Origin: Alloprevotella sp.
GTDB lineage: Bacteria > Bacteroidota > Bacteroidia > Bacteroidales > Bacteroidaceae
NCBI GenBank assembly: GCA_017471505.1
Contig: JAFUTC010000006.1
Coordinates: 1 to 64,000, forward strand
DNA: 64,000 nucleotides
Direction: 5' to 3'
In this document: piece by piece, positions 1 to 7,746 of the stretch
Layout of the letters: each line of letters begins with the position of its first letter
Position numbering within the stretch: the stretch's first letter is position 1
The notes under the pieces: model-generated
What the model saw: the letters and a program-made list of their open reading frames with translations, nothing else
Told to the model about the DNA's origin: nothing
Database searches by the model: none
Position numbers and translations under genes: made by a program

Positions 1-5
1 ACTAC

Positions 6-385
6 CCGTTTTGATTAACATCGAACGGTGAGCTGACCACATAAATCTGCAAGCAGAGGTCAAGGAATCTGGCATAAAAGTGTGCTCACACATGGCTGGT
101 CATATATTTCAGAGTTAACACTCTGTGGTTGTTACCAAGTCTTTCCTATCGGCTTGCCGATGCCACTTTTTCAAAGTCTGGGGTAGCCTAATACCCCAAC
201 CATCTATCGATGCTTGGGAAACTGACCAGATAAAATAGCAAGCTATTAGGGTTACTATGTCTTTGATGGTTCTTCGAAACACAGTGTTCAAAATGACAGG
301 AATCTGGCAACACAAGACAAGACAGGTATGCAGAAGAGGCTTACCTCTGTCCACTCAAAAGTAGGGAGGGGCAGCCTAATACCCC
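6..385. repeat. Two tandem ~188-bp hairpin-rich units, candidate structured RNA
   Basis: Two diverged copies lie head to tail, left about 6-197 and right about 198-385. Matching blocks are CTGACCA-ATAAA (33 and 222), a hairpin with GCAAGC at its tip (46-57 and 234-247), AGGAATCTGGCA (63-74 and 298-309) and a GGGG...AGCCTAATACCCC hairpin (180-197 and 368-385, 17 of 18 bases equal). The left copy folds into perfect small stems at 6-28, 46-57, 80-91, 110-125, 148-161, 165-177 and 180-197; the right copy at 201-212, 234-247, 335-348 and 368-385. The right copy has about 46 extra bases between the second and third blocks. Stem conservation with sequence change suggests RNA structure. I do not recognise the family. 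Any partner gene could lie left of the window. Confidence 0.6.
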
Positions 386-386
386 A

Positions 387-494
387 TCATCGCTTTGCTT
401 GATTGGAGCCTGCCACCCTAAAGGCAAGCCCAGTTGTGACGTTAGAGGTTTTCGTCGCTCCGTAATTCTCCATATTCTTAACCGTCATTGTCAT
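387..494 (-). CDS. Possible 35-residue ORF just before the tandem hairpin units
   Basis: A short ATG-initiated frame ends two bases before the first GGGG/CCCC hairpin of the tandem units when read on the minus strand. The peptide starts MTMTVKNMENYGATK and has no transmembrane or cysteine motif. It lies after the terminator-like hairpin at 562-599, so it would need its own promoter; an imperfect TATTTTG element sits upstream near 510. Nothing in the sequence alone proves translation, and it could be chance or part of a structured leader. Unassigned intergenic bases are 495-561. Confidence 0.2.
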   Translation of the reverse strand: MTMTVKNMENYGATKTSNVTTGLAFRVAGSNQAKR

Positions 495-561
495 GTTGGT
501 TGGCAAAATACTCAATTGGTTTTAGTCATGTATGATTCATTATGGCGGTTCATTGGGAAAC

Positions 562-599
562 AATAAACCTACTGACTTTTGAAAGCCAGTAGGTTTATT
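562..599 (-). terminator. Terminator hairpin after the lipoprotein gene
   Basis: A perfect 13-bp stem (AATAAACCTACTG at 562-574 with its complement at 587-599) closes a 12-base loop. It lies 28 bp downstream of the minus-strand lipoprotein gene and probably ends the whole restriction-modification operon. Confidence 0.7.
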
Positions 600-627
600 T
601 ACTCAGTTGTCAATCTTGATAAGATGA

Positions 628-1563
628 TTATAAGAAGGAGGCAGCTTTTTTATAACCTGTTACATCAAGTTTAAAAAGATATGTGTCTGGAGTTGAATAT
701 GCGTATCTCTCTCTGACAGATACAGTTATAATACCGCCTTTATCGAGTATCTTCTTCATAATTTCTTTATTTTCAGAGGACCAAGAAGACATTTGACCTG
801 ATTCTTTACCATTATACAGAATCATCTCGTAAACTTCACCAGTAGAATCCTTAATTCTATAATCGTATAAATCGTCAGATTTTACCACACTTGAATTATA
901 CTCAATCAATTTAAATGAAAATTCTCCTGTTTTATCCATAAAGAGAACTGCAGTCATTTTAGAATTAGTTGTTGCAGAATTGCTAAACACACCGCTACCC
1001 ATCAAAACAAGATATTTTGCAGCACCTTCTTCACCGAACTCATCCTTATATGATTTCATTTTCCAAGAGCCAGTTCCAGTTGGAACAGGAATTGAGAAAC
1101 TATCTCCTTCACTATTTCCTGCCTCGCGCCCATTTCCATTGACGTAGATTGCAGCAAGGTAACGAATACCAGGGTCATAATCAAGAGTTTCATAAATTGT
1201 TCCCTTCTTCTCTTTATTGTACTTTTCTTGAGAAACAAAAACGCCATCCTCTTCTTTAGCTATCTCCTGATAAGATTCATAGTTCTTACCATTTGAAGAA
1301 ATAAAGATATACTCACAACGATGCTTAACCTCGTTACCCAACCTATTTTTAGCAGAAAAATCGACATGAATAATACACAATGAATCGTCAGAATAAACAG
1401 TTTCAGAATTGGTTAATTTCACACTCTCTGGATCCTTTGCCATTTCTTTGAATGTTTTTTCCATTTGATCCTTAGCCAGAGATTCTAATTTGGACTTCTG
1501 GCTACATGAGCAAAGTGCGAGTACAAAAAGTACAAGTGCACCTAATACATTTAAATTTCTCAT
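628..1563 (-). CDS. Uncharacterised lipoprotein at the end of the RM operon
   Basis: The 311-residue product has a hydrophobic leader and a lipobox ending LCSC, with the lipidated cysteine at residue 20, so it should be a periplasm-facing lipoprotein. The mature part is polar, without recognisable catalytic motifs; residues about 25-110 are charged and rich in K, E and S. The gene is AT-rich like the upstream methyltransferase genes and starts only 19 bp after the previous frame ends, so it is probably co-transcribed with them. I do not recognise a family. A surface-exclusion or unrelated cargo role are both open. Confidence 0.75.
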   Translation of the reverse strand: MRNLNVLGALVLFVLALCSCSQKSKLESLAKDQMEKTFKEMAKDPESVKLTNSETVYSDDSLCIIHVDFSAKNRLGNEVKHRCEYIFISSNGKNYESYQEIAKEEDGVFVSQEKYNKEKKGTIYETLDYDPGIRYLAAIYVNGNGREAGNSEGDSFSIPVPTGTGSWKMKSYKDEFGEEGAAKYLVLMGSGVFSNSATTNSKMTAVLFMDKTGEFSFKLIEYNSSVVKSDDLYDYRIKDSTGEVYEMILYNGKESGQMSSWSSENKEIMKKILDKGGIITVSVRERYAYSTPDTYLFKLDVTGYKKAASFL

Positions 1564-1582
1564 AATGCAAAAGTTTTAAAAG

Positions 1583-2302
1583 TTAATTTTGTATTGCTGT
1601 TAATTTATTTCCTTCAAAATACAAATAATTTCCACTCCCATAAACCCACTGCTCATGAGTCCCCCATGAACCAGTTGTTTTGTTGATAGAACTTGGCTCA
1701 CCCCATGCCTCAATACACATTTGTTTTGAGAATCCAGTTACAACGTAACCATTAATGATTTTTTTAGCATTTGCACTACCATATTTTTTAGTCAGAATAG
1801 ATAACCTTTTGGCTTTTTCCTGCGCTGCTATGGCAACGACTCTGTCATATGCAATTTTGTCTTGGAATTTGCCACAAATTAATGGAAGTCCGTTGTAACT
1901 ATCTTTGTAAACCGAGTTTGTTATGGAGAAATGCGAGCCAAATTTATCTTCCACAAAACAATAATGCTTACCGTATTTTGGATTATCCATTACCATTACA
2001 ACTCCACAACGATGATCATTAACTTCATACTGCCATCTTTTATTAGTCCTAAACTTTACAGAAATATCAATACATTTCCAAACAGAATTGTCTTCAATAC
2101 GTCTGGTAAGTGTATCTGTATCAAAGGAAAACAGACCGTCATTTTCTCTGCCACCTTGGTGAACCAAGATGTATTCCTTACCAACATACATGGATTTAAG
2201 TTTCTCGTAATATCCGAGAACGACCCAAAACTCGTTACAACTAAAGGCATAACTTGTAAATGAGGACTCTCGATGAGTTTTGGTATTTTCTATCGAAAAC
2301 AC
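1583..2302 (-). pseudogene. 3' part of a frameshifted gene, OmlA/SmpA-like C-terminus
   Basis: This 239-residue frame has only a GTG start, overlaps the end of the frame at 2290-2547, and looks like its continuation. Its last 60 residues (EAWGEPSSINKTTGSWG, then HEQWVYGSGNYLYFEGNKL) resemble the small OmlA/BamE-like folds common at the C-termini of Bacteroides hypothetical proteins. The two frames join if the A6 run (T2309-T2314 on the plus strand) had one more A, giving a continuous reading across GSSIKKYCVFSIENTK. Possible explanations are an indel mutation, a sequencing error, or -1 slippage on the heptamer A-AAA-AAT, which is in the correct phase. Function unknown. Confidence 0.55.
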
Positions 2303-2547
2303 ACAGTATTTTTTATAGAGCTACCTTTATAGACATCAACATTTTTGATGTAATAATAATCCCCAACAGGAAGATTCGGAGAATTATAGGAATACTTCCA
2401 GGGGTCACCACAGTACATGATGGTTTGCCCAATTAGATGACGATAACCATAGTTGTCATCATAACCCTTCATTTCCTTCGTAGTCAGATTACCATCCTTC
2501 AAGGCTACAAGGAAAGGGTATAGAAATTCTTCAAATTGTGGTATCAT
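2290..2547 (-). pseudogene. 5' part of the same frameshifted gene, weak Mrr-N-like start
   Basis: The 85-residue frame begins 11 bp after the methyltransferase stop, so it belongs to the same operon. Its first 27 residues (IPQFEEFLYPFLVALKDG and onward) resemble the N-terminal winged-helix segment of Mrr-type restriction proteins, but the match is short and the following region (LIGQTIMYCGDPWKY) does not continue it. The frame stops at TAG 2290-2292, directly after the A6 run where the downstream frame takes over. Joined, the two would give about 320 residues. I regard it as one broken gene rather than two; the Mrr link is weak. Confidence 0.5.
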
Positions 2548-2558
2548 ACTTTAATATA

Positions 2559-3983
2559 TTATTCTGTTAACAAAGCATCCATTGTTGTATCTGTAAACGT
2601 ATGCCATATTTCCAATGTGATTGGTTTGTAATCATCAAACAATTGACACACATACTCAATCTCGAATACAAGTCGAAAATCCTTGGGGTCTTCATCTGGC
2701 TGACCTTCTTTTCGTGTTCCGACTCTTGCAATCTTAATAAAATACAAGTCCCTTATCCCCTTGCCCTTGAAATAAGGCATAAAATAATACAACTTGTTAA
2801 GTGCAACCGTTGCAGGGAATCTCTTTCCTGTATAGTATATCTTTGCAGATCTATCAAGGTACTGCTCCATATTATCAGACTTGACCAAACTAATTAAAAC
2901 GTTTTTCGTCTTGTCATACTTGGCTTCTTCTACGGGTTCTGTCTTTGGCAGAACTTCATGTCGTACAATGTCGTCTGGGTACTGAGCCAAGACGGACGCA
3001 AAGTTTAACTGATGAATCACAAGAACCTTTTGTAAAGATTTAATAACATGCCACATCATTACAGGGGGAACTGCATTTCCAATGGCTTTATACTGCCTTA
3101 TCTGCGATACCGAATCTAATTTAAATGTGTCTGGAAACGATTGTATTCTTGCTGCTTCACGTGCTGAGAACCTTCGAAATCGTCCTTCATACAAGAAAAC
3201 GGGGTCTGTACTATTCAAACTTACTTTTGCCAGATGCGCACTAACAGTATTGCAAGGCTCGTCTAAACTCATTGCACGACCTTTATTCATTTTTTCACGT
3301 ACCGCCATCATCCCTGCAACAGCTCTTTCACTGAAGAAAAGTGATTCGTTGTGGTTCTCTGCTTCAATAATGACGTCACGTAAAACTTTTCTTTCATCCG
3401 TTCGCACTTTAGATGGATATTTGAATTCCTTATAGTCTTCAATATCCCTAAATCCCATGATGATAACGCGTTCTCTCTTTTGGGGAACGCCATAGTCAGA
3501 AGCATTCAACAACTTATACATAACATGATAGCCAGCCTCCTTAAATTCGCTAATTATCATGGGGAATGCTTTTCCCTTATTTGCGGAAAGAATACCCTTT
3601 ACATTTTCCGCTATAAAAAAACGTGGCTGTCTTTCTTTGAGAATCTTTACCATTTCAAAGAAAAGCATTCCGCGCTCATCCTTATAGCCCAATCTGGGTG
3701 GATTTTGTGCAGAGATAGAAAAGGATTGGCAGGGAAACCCTCCAATTAGCATGTCGAATTGCGGAAGCTGCTCTATTTTTATATCTCGAACATCTTTTAC
3801 TAAACATTTATGTTCGAAATTTTCATTGTACATCTTTGTACAATATTCATCGAAATCAACGGAATATACAATCTCAAAAGGATTTTCTTTATAGTCCTTT
3901 CCTAAAAATGTAAATCCGCCGATCACACCTAAATCCATACCGCCACATCCGCAAAATAGGGAAGCAACTTTTATCTTTTCCAT
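2559..3983 (-). CDS. DNA (cytosine-5) methyltransferase, RM system, copy 1
   Basis: The 474-residue enzyme transfers a methyl group from SAM to C5 of cytosine. Motif I FCGCGGMDLG is at 10-19, motif IV GGFPCQSFS with nucleophile Cys85, motif VI ENV at 126-128, motif VIII QKRERV near 168, and motif X GNAVPP at 302-307. About 165 further residues after motif X form an extra domain that is not part of the methyltransferase fold. It overlaps the nuclease gene by 13 bp. The frame is intact and all key residues are present. It is clearly different in sequence from the second methyltransferase at 5488-6543, which suggests a different target strand or site. Confidence 0.93.
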   Translation of the reverse strand: MEKIKVASLFCGCGGMDLGVIGGFTFLGKDYKENPFEIVYSVDFDEYCTKMYNENFEHKCLVKDVRDIKIEQLPQFDMLIGGFPCQSFSISAQNPPRLGYKDERGMLFFEMVKILKERQPRFFIAENVKGILSANKGKAFPMIISEFKEAGYHVMYKLLNASDYGVPQKRERVIIMGFRDIEDYKEFKYPSKVRTDERKVLRDVIIEAENHNESLFFSERAVAGMMAVREKMNKGRAMSLDEPCNTVSAHLAKVSLNSTDPVFLYEGRFRRFSAREAARIQSFPDTFKLDSVSQIRQYKAIGNAVPPVMMWHVIKSLQKVLVIHQLNFASVLAQYPDDIVRHEVLPKTEPVEEAKYDKTKNVLISLVKSDNMEQYLDRSAKIYYTGKRFPATVALNKLYYFMPYFKGKGIRDLYFIKIARVGTRKEGQPDEDPKDFRLVFEIEYVCQLFDDYKPITLEIWHTFTDTTMDALLTE

Positions 3984-5506
3984 GAAAGCAACGTTGTTGG
4001 TTCAAACGAATCTGTTGAAAATGAGATTTCCATACCATCGCGAGGTTCTGCATCGATTTGGTCTGTCTTGTACAATCTTACTGGATCTCGCAATATAATA
4101 AGCGTCTTATCTTTTTCACTAAGCATAAGCCGATAGACACAATAATGTTCTTTTATGGTTCCGGCAACCCTCCATTCATTTGGGGACATGTGGAAGCCAT
4201 ACATTTGTATCTTCTGTTTACTGATAGTAGTCTTAACTTCTATATATCTATGGTCTTCCGTGCCATCGGCTTCATAACTGTCAATGTCGAAACCTGGATG
4301 ATAGGAAGGGCTATCAACAATTTGTACTAGACGAACAAAATCCTCATATCCATGAAGCTTGAGCCGCATTTTCTCATGCCCACAAATTAAGGCTTCGCCA
4401 AGGTTGCCGATGTCTTTGGTTGTCTTGTCAGAAGAATTCACAACATGCTGAATTCTGTTCTCAAATGCTTCTTCTATTTCAGCACTATCACTTGGAGTAA
4501 GTGATTCATCAAATACCACATCAATGTCTTCATCTGGAGACAAAAGACTTCGTATGTCTGTTTTGAACAAGTCTGGCCTCATGGAACGATTTACATAGTC
4601 GAACCAAAGAGGCTCAACTTTTGACAACTCCGATGTGTCCAAATTACGCTTCTTATAGAACTTGTCGTAGCCAGTAAAAAAGGTTTTGTCATCTGCAAAC
4701 AGTTTTATTGCAGCCACTTCATTCCCTTTAAGTGTAAAATACCCATTGTGACTTTCTAGCAGATTAGCAAGTTCCATATAATCAAGGATGTCTCCTGCGT
4801 ATCTTGTCATATCCCCTTTGGAACGAGCTTTCCCAGTGAGGGATAAAGATTTGGGATCCTTAGGATTATAGTATTTTATTCCTTGTTTTCTATTTTTCAG
4901 AATTGTAGTGGCAACTTCGTCTGGGGTAAGCTTTCCACTTGTAAATCGAATGTCATTAAAAATACAGTATGTTGCTTCTTCTGCAGAAATAGACATTTCC
5001 TTCAAACTATCTTGGGCGGAAAGGATTTTGTTGCCTGCCATAAGAACCTGAATGATTGATTTTGCTGGTTTGAATCGAATATTGTTGTAAATAATATCCT
5101 TCAGATCTTGTGGCTTCAAATGACCACCAGGGAATTGAAAGGAAAACAAAAACAACTTCAAAAACTGGGTCAGGTCTTGGTTCTCGTGCAGGAACTTGGC
5201 CATGTTAGAGGTCTCTGTTATATCCAAATCCTTATCCTCTGTATAGAAAGAGAACAGGGCAGGAATTTCTGTTCTCCAATTATGCAGAGTCTTATCAGCC
5301 ATATCAATGTTACCAGGAAACATCTTTATAGCGTTGAAATATCTTTTGTTATATTCTTCACAAGAAGATTTAGGTATACGGCAACATTCATTTGCCATAT
5401 ACAATAGTACATTCTCGATATTGCTCTTGAATCGAGGTCTAACGAAATGTATTCTTTGCCAACAATTGTCTGGCACCTCGTAATATGTTACTTGCTTTCT
5501 TGGCAT
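3971..5506 (-). CDS. Probable restriction endonuclease, DUF3883 C-terminal domain
   Basis: The 511-residue protein sits between two C5 methyltransferases, overlapping them by 19 and 13 bp. The C-terminal 145 residues match the DUF3883 pattern, a PD-(D/E)XK-like fold: GNLGE at 367-371, GFDID near 405-409, RYIEVKTT with E423 and K425, then MSPNEW. These give the expected E, D, E-x-K metal-binding set. The N-terminal 350 residues, including a charged helical region, have no motif I recognise and would carry specificity or dimerisation. Nuclease activity is inferred from the motif and gene order; the recognition site cannot be read from the sequence. Confidence 0.8.
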   Translation of the reverse strand: MPRKQVTYYEVPDNCWQRIHFVRPRFKSNIENVLLYMANECCRIPKSSCEEYNKRYFNAIKMFPGNIDMADKTLHNWRTEIPALFSFYTEDKDLDITETSNMAKFLHENQDLTQFLKLFLFSFQFPGGHLKPQDLKDIIYNNIRFKPAKSIIQVLMAGNKILSAQDSLKEMSISAEEATYCIFNDIRFTSGKLTPDEVATTILKNRKQGIKYYNPKDPKSLSLTGKARSKGDMTRYAGDILDYMELANLLESHNGYFTLKGNEVAAIKLFADDKTFFTGYDKFYKKRNLDTSELSKVEPLWFDYVNRSMRPDLFKTDIRSLLSPDEDIDVVFDESLTPSDSAEIEEAFENRIQHVVNSSDKTTKDIGNLGEALICGHEKMRLKLHGYEDFVRLVQIVDSPSYHPGFDIDSYEADGTEDHRYIEVKTTISKQKIQMYGFHMSPNEWRVAGTIKEHYCVYRLMLSEKDKTLIILRDPVRLYKTDQIDAEPRDGMEISFSTDSFEPTTLLSWKR

Positions 5507-6543
5507 GACAAAATTATTTTTAGTTGTTCTGCAATTGCTTTAGCCATCAAAGGTGGTACGGCATTTCCTACTTGCTTATATTGGCTAGTTCTGCTACACA
5601 AGAACTCGAAATCATCAGGGAATGATTGTATTCTTGCACTCTCTCGAACTGTAGGAACTCTATTCCACTTATAATGAAAATGATGCCTATGCCCTGTATC
5701 AATTGTGATACTAGGCTTTTGGCTGTTCAATCGTGTCCAAGCTATATGAACCTTGCGCGTTTCTCTAAGATGTAAAGGCAAGTCCTTATAATTACCCCCG
5801 TCAGGAACCATTGCAATTATCTCTTTTGTTTGAGCATTATGGATGGTAACCTCATGATTCATGACACCTTTACTATTCCGTCTCATGATAATCTGGAATT
5901 CGCTTTGGGGGGCACATTCGTAACCGCTCTTGTAACTTTGAGAACCTTCAGGCAGGTCAGACAATGCTTCGGCAGTGGTCACTTTATGCTCTACTTTCGG
6001 TATATCAAAGTCGAATGCACCATCTTTAAGACCTACGAATATTGCCCTTCTTCTATTTTGGGGGACACCATAGTCAGAAGCCAGCAACACTTTTGTAACT
6101 ACGTTATACCCTAACTTTTGAAAATCATGAATGATTGACTCTCTGACCATTCCTCCACCAATTGACAATATGTTGGGAACATTTTCCAGTACAAATGCCT
6201 TGGGACTAAAATACTCCACCATCCTAACAAATGACTTATATAGAGAATTACGCTCGTCATCTACAAGTCTTTTTCCAGCGACAGAGAAACCTTGACAAGG
6301 AGGTCCACCAATAATGACATCAACTCTCTGAAACTTTATTTCGCGATCGACCTCTTCGCCAGATATTTTTGACAAATCGGCACATAAGGTTGCTCCATTC
6401 TTGTGGTTATGCTTATAGGTTTCCAAAGCATCTTGCCACATATCAATGCCAAGCAACACATTATATCCAGCCTGTTCAAAACCAAGAGACAAACCTCCGC
6501 AGCCACAAAAAAGGTCAATTACATTATATGTTTTCTTATTCAT
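5488..6543 (-). CDS. DNA (cytosine-5) methyltransferase, RM system, copy 2
   Basis: The 351-residue enzyme has the standard C5-methyltransferase length. Motif I DLFCGCGGLSLGFE is at 10-23, motif IV GGPPCQGFS with Cys83, motif VI ENV at 120-122, motif VIII QNRRRA, target recognition region about 185-300, and motif X GNAVPP near 328. It is translationally coupled to the controller gene (8-bp overlap) and to the nuclease gene (19-bp overlap), so it is made before the nuclease. Two C5 methyltransferases with one nuclease is typical of systems whose asymmetric site needs a separate enzyme for each strand. Confidence 0.94.
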   Translation of the reverse strand: MNKKTYNVIDLFCGCGGLSLGFEQAGYNVLLGIDMWQDALETYKHNHKNGATLCADLSKISGEEVDREIKFQRVDVIIGGPPCQGFSVAGKRLVDDERNSLYKSFVRMVEYFSPKAFVLENVPNILSIGGGMVRESIIHDFQKLGYNVVTKVLLASDYGVPQNRRRAIFVGLKDGAFDFDIPKVEHKVTTAEALSDLPEGSQSYKSGYECAPQSEFQIIMRRNSKGVMNHEVTIHNAQTKEIIAMVPDGGNYKDLPLHLRETRKVHIAWTRLNSQKPSITIDTGHRHHFHYKWNRVPTVRESARIQSFPDDFEFLCSRTSQYKQVGNAVPPLMAKAIAEQLKIILSCQESK

Positions 6544-6763
6544 CCTTTTTGCTTTCTTTGAGAGTAGCCCTTATTAGTTCAGTATAACTGATGTCTAACA
6601 CTTCTGCAATCTTTAATAATTGTTCCAAACTTGGTTGGGACGTATTTGTCACCCATTTAGAGACAGTCGCAGGCCCAATTCCTATATGTTCGGACAACCA
6701 TTTGTTTGAGAGGTTCTTTTCTGCCAAAACGACTCTTAGGCGATTTAGATTTTTACTTTCCAT
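6536..6763 (-). CDS. XRE-family controller (C) protein of the RM operon
   Basis: The 75-residue protein is a bare helix-turn-helix domain: residues about 18-50 (NKWLSEHIGIGPATVSKWV, then QPSLEQLLKIAEVLDI) fit the lambda-repressor-like fold. As the first gene of the operon, just before the methyltransferase, it has the position and size of restriction-modification C proteins, which delay nuclease expression after entry into a new host. It overlaps the methyltransferase start by 8 bp. No clear C-box was identified by eye in the 25 bp upstream, although the promoter is visible. Confidence 0.85.
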   Translation of the reverse strand: MESKNLNRLRVVLAEKNLSNKWLSEHIGIGPATVSKWVTNTSQPSLEQLLKIAEVLDISYTELIRATLKESKKDE

Positions 6764-6787
6764 TATTGTTCTTGCTTAATTTGAATG

Positions 6788-6815
6788 CAAAGATACCAAT
6801 TAAAATCGAAACAAA
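6788..6815 (-). promoter_or_regulatory. Promoter of the RM operon
   Basis: On the minus strand TTTG (6812-6815) is followed after 16 bp by TATCTTTG (6788-6795), a perfect Bacteroidetes -7 element with slightly short spacing. It lies 25 bp upstream of the controller gene start. The region 6816-7002 beyond it is AT-rich and shows no gene. Confidence 0.55.
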
Positions 6816-7002
6816 TGTCATTTTTAGGAAACTTTTTAATTGTTCATGTATAAATATATCGGTTTTGGAAATCATAATTAGCAACTTGATTGAGGAAAGC
6901 TTTTCATTCGAAGGAAACCGAGTCACATTAGAGATTTACCAATGTGGATCGGAAAGTGTTTTCGTTTTAGCAACACCTCTGTTGTATAAATACGGCATCA
7001 CT

Positions 7003-7178
7003 TTACATTCCCCAGCCAGTATTCTTCTTTGTTCCGTCCCAGTTGGTAAGCTCACCATTGGAACCTCCACCACCTGTACTGATACCGCCTCTACCGCCAG
7101 CGGCAAGGTCCACAAAAAATCCTCCGGTTGATGGTGTGTCAATCGGAGGATTAAATTGATATGTCGGAATGGGATTTA
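7003..7178 (-). pseudogene. C-terminal stub of a truncated Gly-rich protein
   Basis: On the minus strand an open frame enters from the end of the neighbouring lipoprotein gene and stops at TAA 7003-7005. Its last residues are low-complexity and protein-like: FNPPIDTPSTGGFF, DLAAGGRGGISTGGGG, then GELTNWDGTKKNTGWGM. There is no start codon or upstream part; the 5' side is replaced abruptly by GC-rich DNA at about 7178. The base composition matches the AT-rich island, so this looks like the 3' remnant of an island gene cut at the junction. I cannot name the family. Confidence 0.45.
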
Positions 7179-7676
7179 GTCCTGGTAGACGCCGGTGAAG
7201 GTGGCTTCGACGGGATAGGGCATGCGGCCCATCTGGAAACTCATGGCGAAGTTGAGGACGTTCAGGGTCCAGGTGCCCTCGAAGGTGCCGTTGAAGACGA
7301 ACTCGGTGCCGTTGTAGGTGCCGACGGCCTGCAGGGGGTCGTTGACGAGCCGGAACTGTCCGTTGCTAACCTCCTCGAGGCGCACGTTGCTGATGACGGT
7401 TTCTTCCATCATCGTGGGGGGTATGCCCATGGACGGGTTGCCCGGCGAGGCCTGGAAGTCGTCGATTTCGATGCGGAGGGTGTTGGGGCCGGTCTTCACG
7501 ACATTGACGCCGAGGGTGGCGCTGGCGTAGTCGGCACCGGCCACTTTCTCGACGAAGGTGCCGCTGTAGTGGCCTTCGACGTTATCGATGGTGAAGATGG
7601 TTTCGTCGTTGTCGTCGCCGCATGCGCTGAGGCTGAGGCCGAGCAGGGCGATGCTGAATAGTTTGAGTAGTTTCAT
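7176..7676 (-). CDS. Small lipoprotein, calycin-like beta-rich fold likely
   Basis: Starting at the methionine of MKLLKLFSIALLG, the product is 166 residues with a lipobox SLSAC. After the cysteine comes an acidic stretch (GDDNDE), then EGHYSGTFVEKV and alternating hydrophobic and polar beta-strand patterns that recall Bacteroidetes calycin-like lipoproteins. A longer frame with 13 extra residues exists, but those residues would precede the signal peptide. This is the first gene on the GC-rich side of the island junction. No ligand can be inferred. Confidence 0.7.
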   Translation of the reverse strand: MKLLKLFSIALLGLSLSACGDDNDETIFTIDNVEGHYSGTFVEKVAGADYASATLGVNVVKTGPNTLRIEIDDFQASPGNPSMGIPPTMMEETVISNVRLEEVSNGQFRLVNDPLQAVGTYNGTEFVFNGTFEGTWTLNVLNFAMSFQMGRMPYPVEATFTGVYQD

Positions 7677-7700
7677 GAATGATGGGTTTGGGATATGAAT

Positions 7701-7737
7701 AGATTGACGGTGCAAAGTTAGGCTGCGCCGTCAATCT
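7701..7737 (-). promoter_or_regulatory. Inverted repeat overlapping the lipoprotein promoter
   Basis: AGATTGACGG (7701-7710) and its perfect complement (7728-7737) enclose a minus-strand TAACTTTG -7 element (7713-7720), 37 bp upstream of the lipoprotein start and 10 bp after the cstA stop. The hairpin lacks a T-tract. It could be an operator or a weak cstA terminator. Confidence 0.45.
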
Positions 7738-7746
7738 GTGCAATCC

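Noticed and set aside
115-354. 79-codon minus-strand frame across the tandem hairpin units
   Set aside because: It runs through the joint of two structured repeats and through their hairpins; no start signal or protein-like feature.
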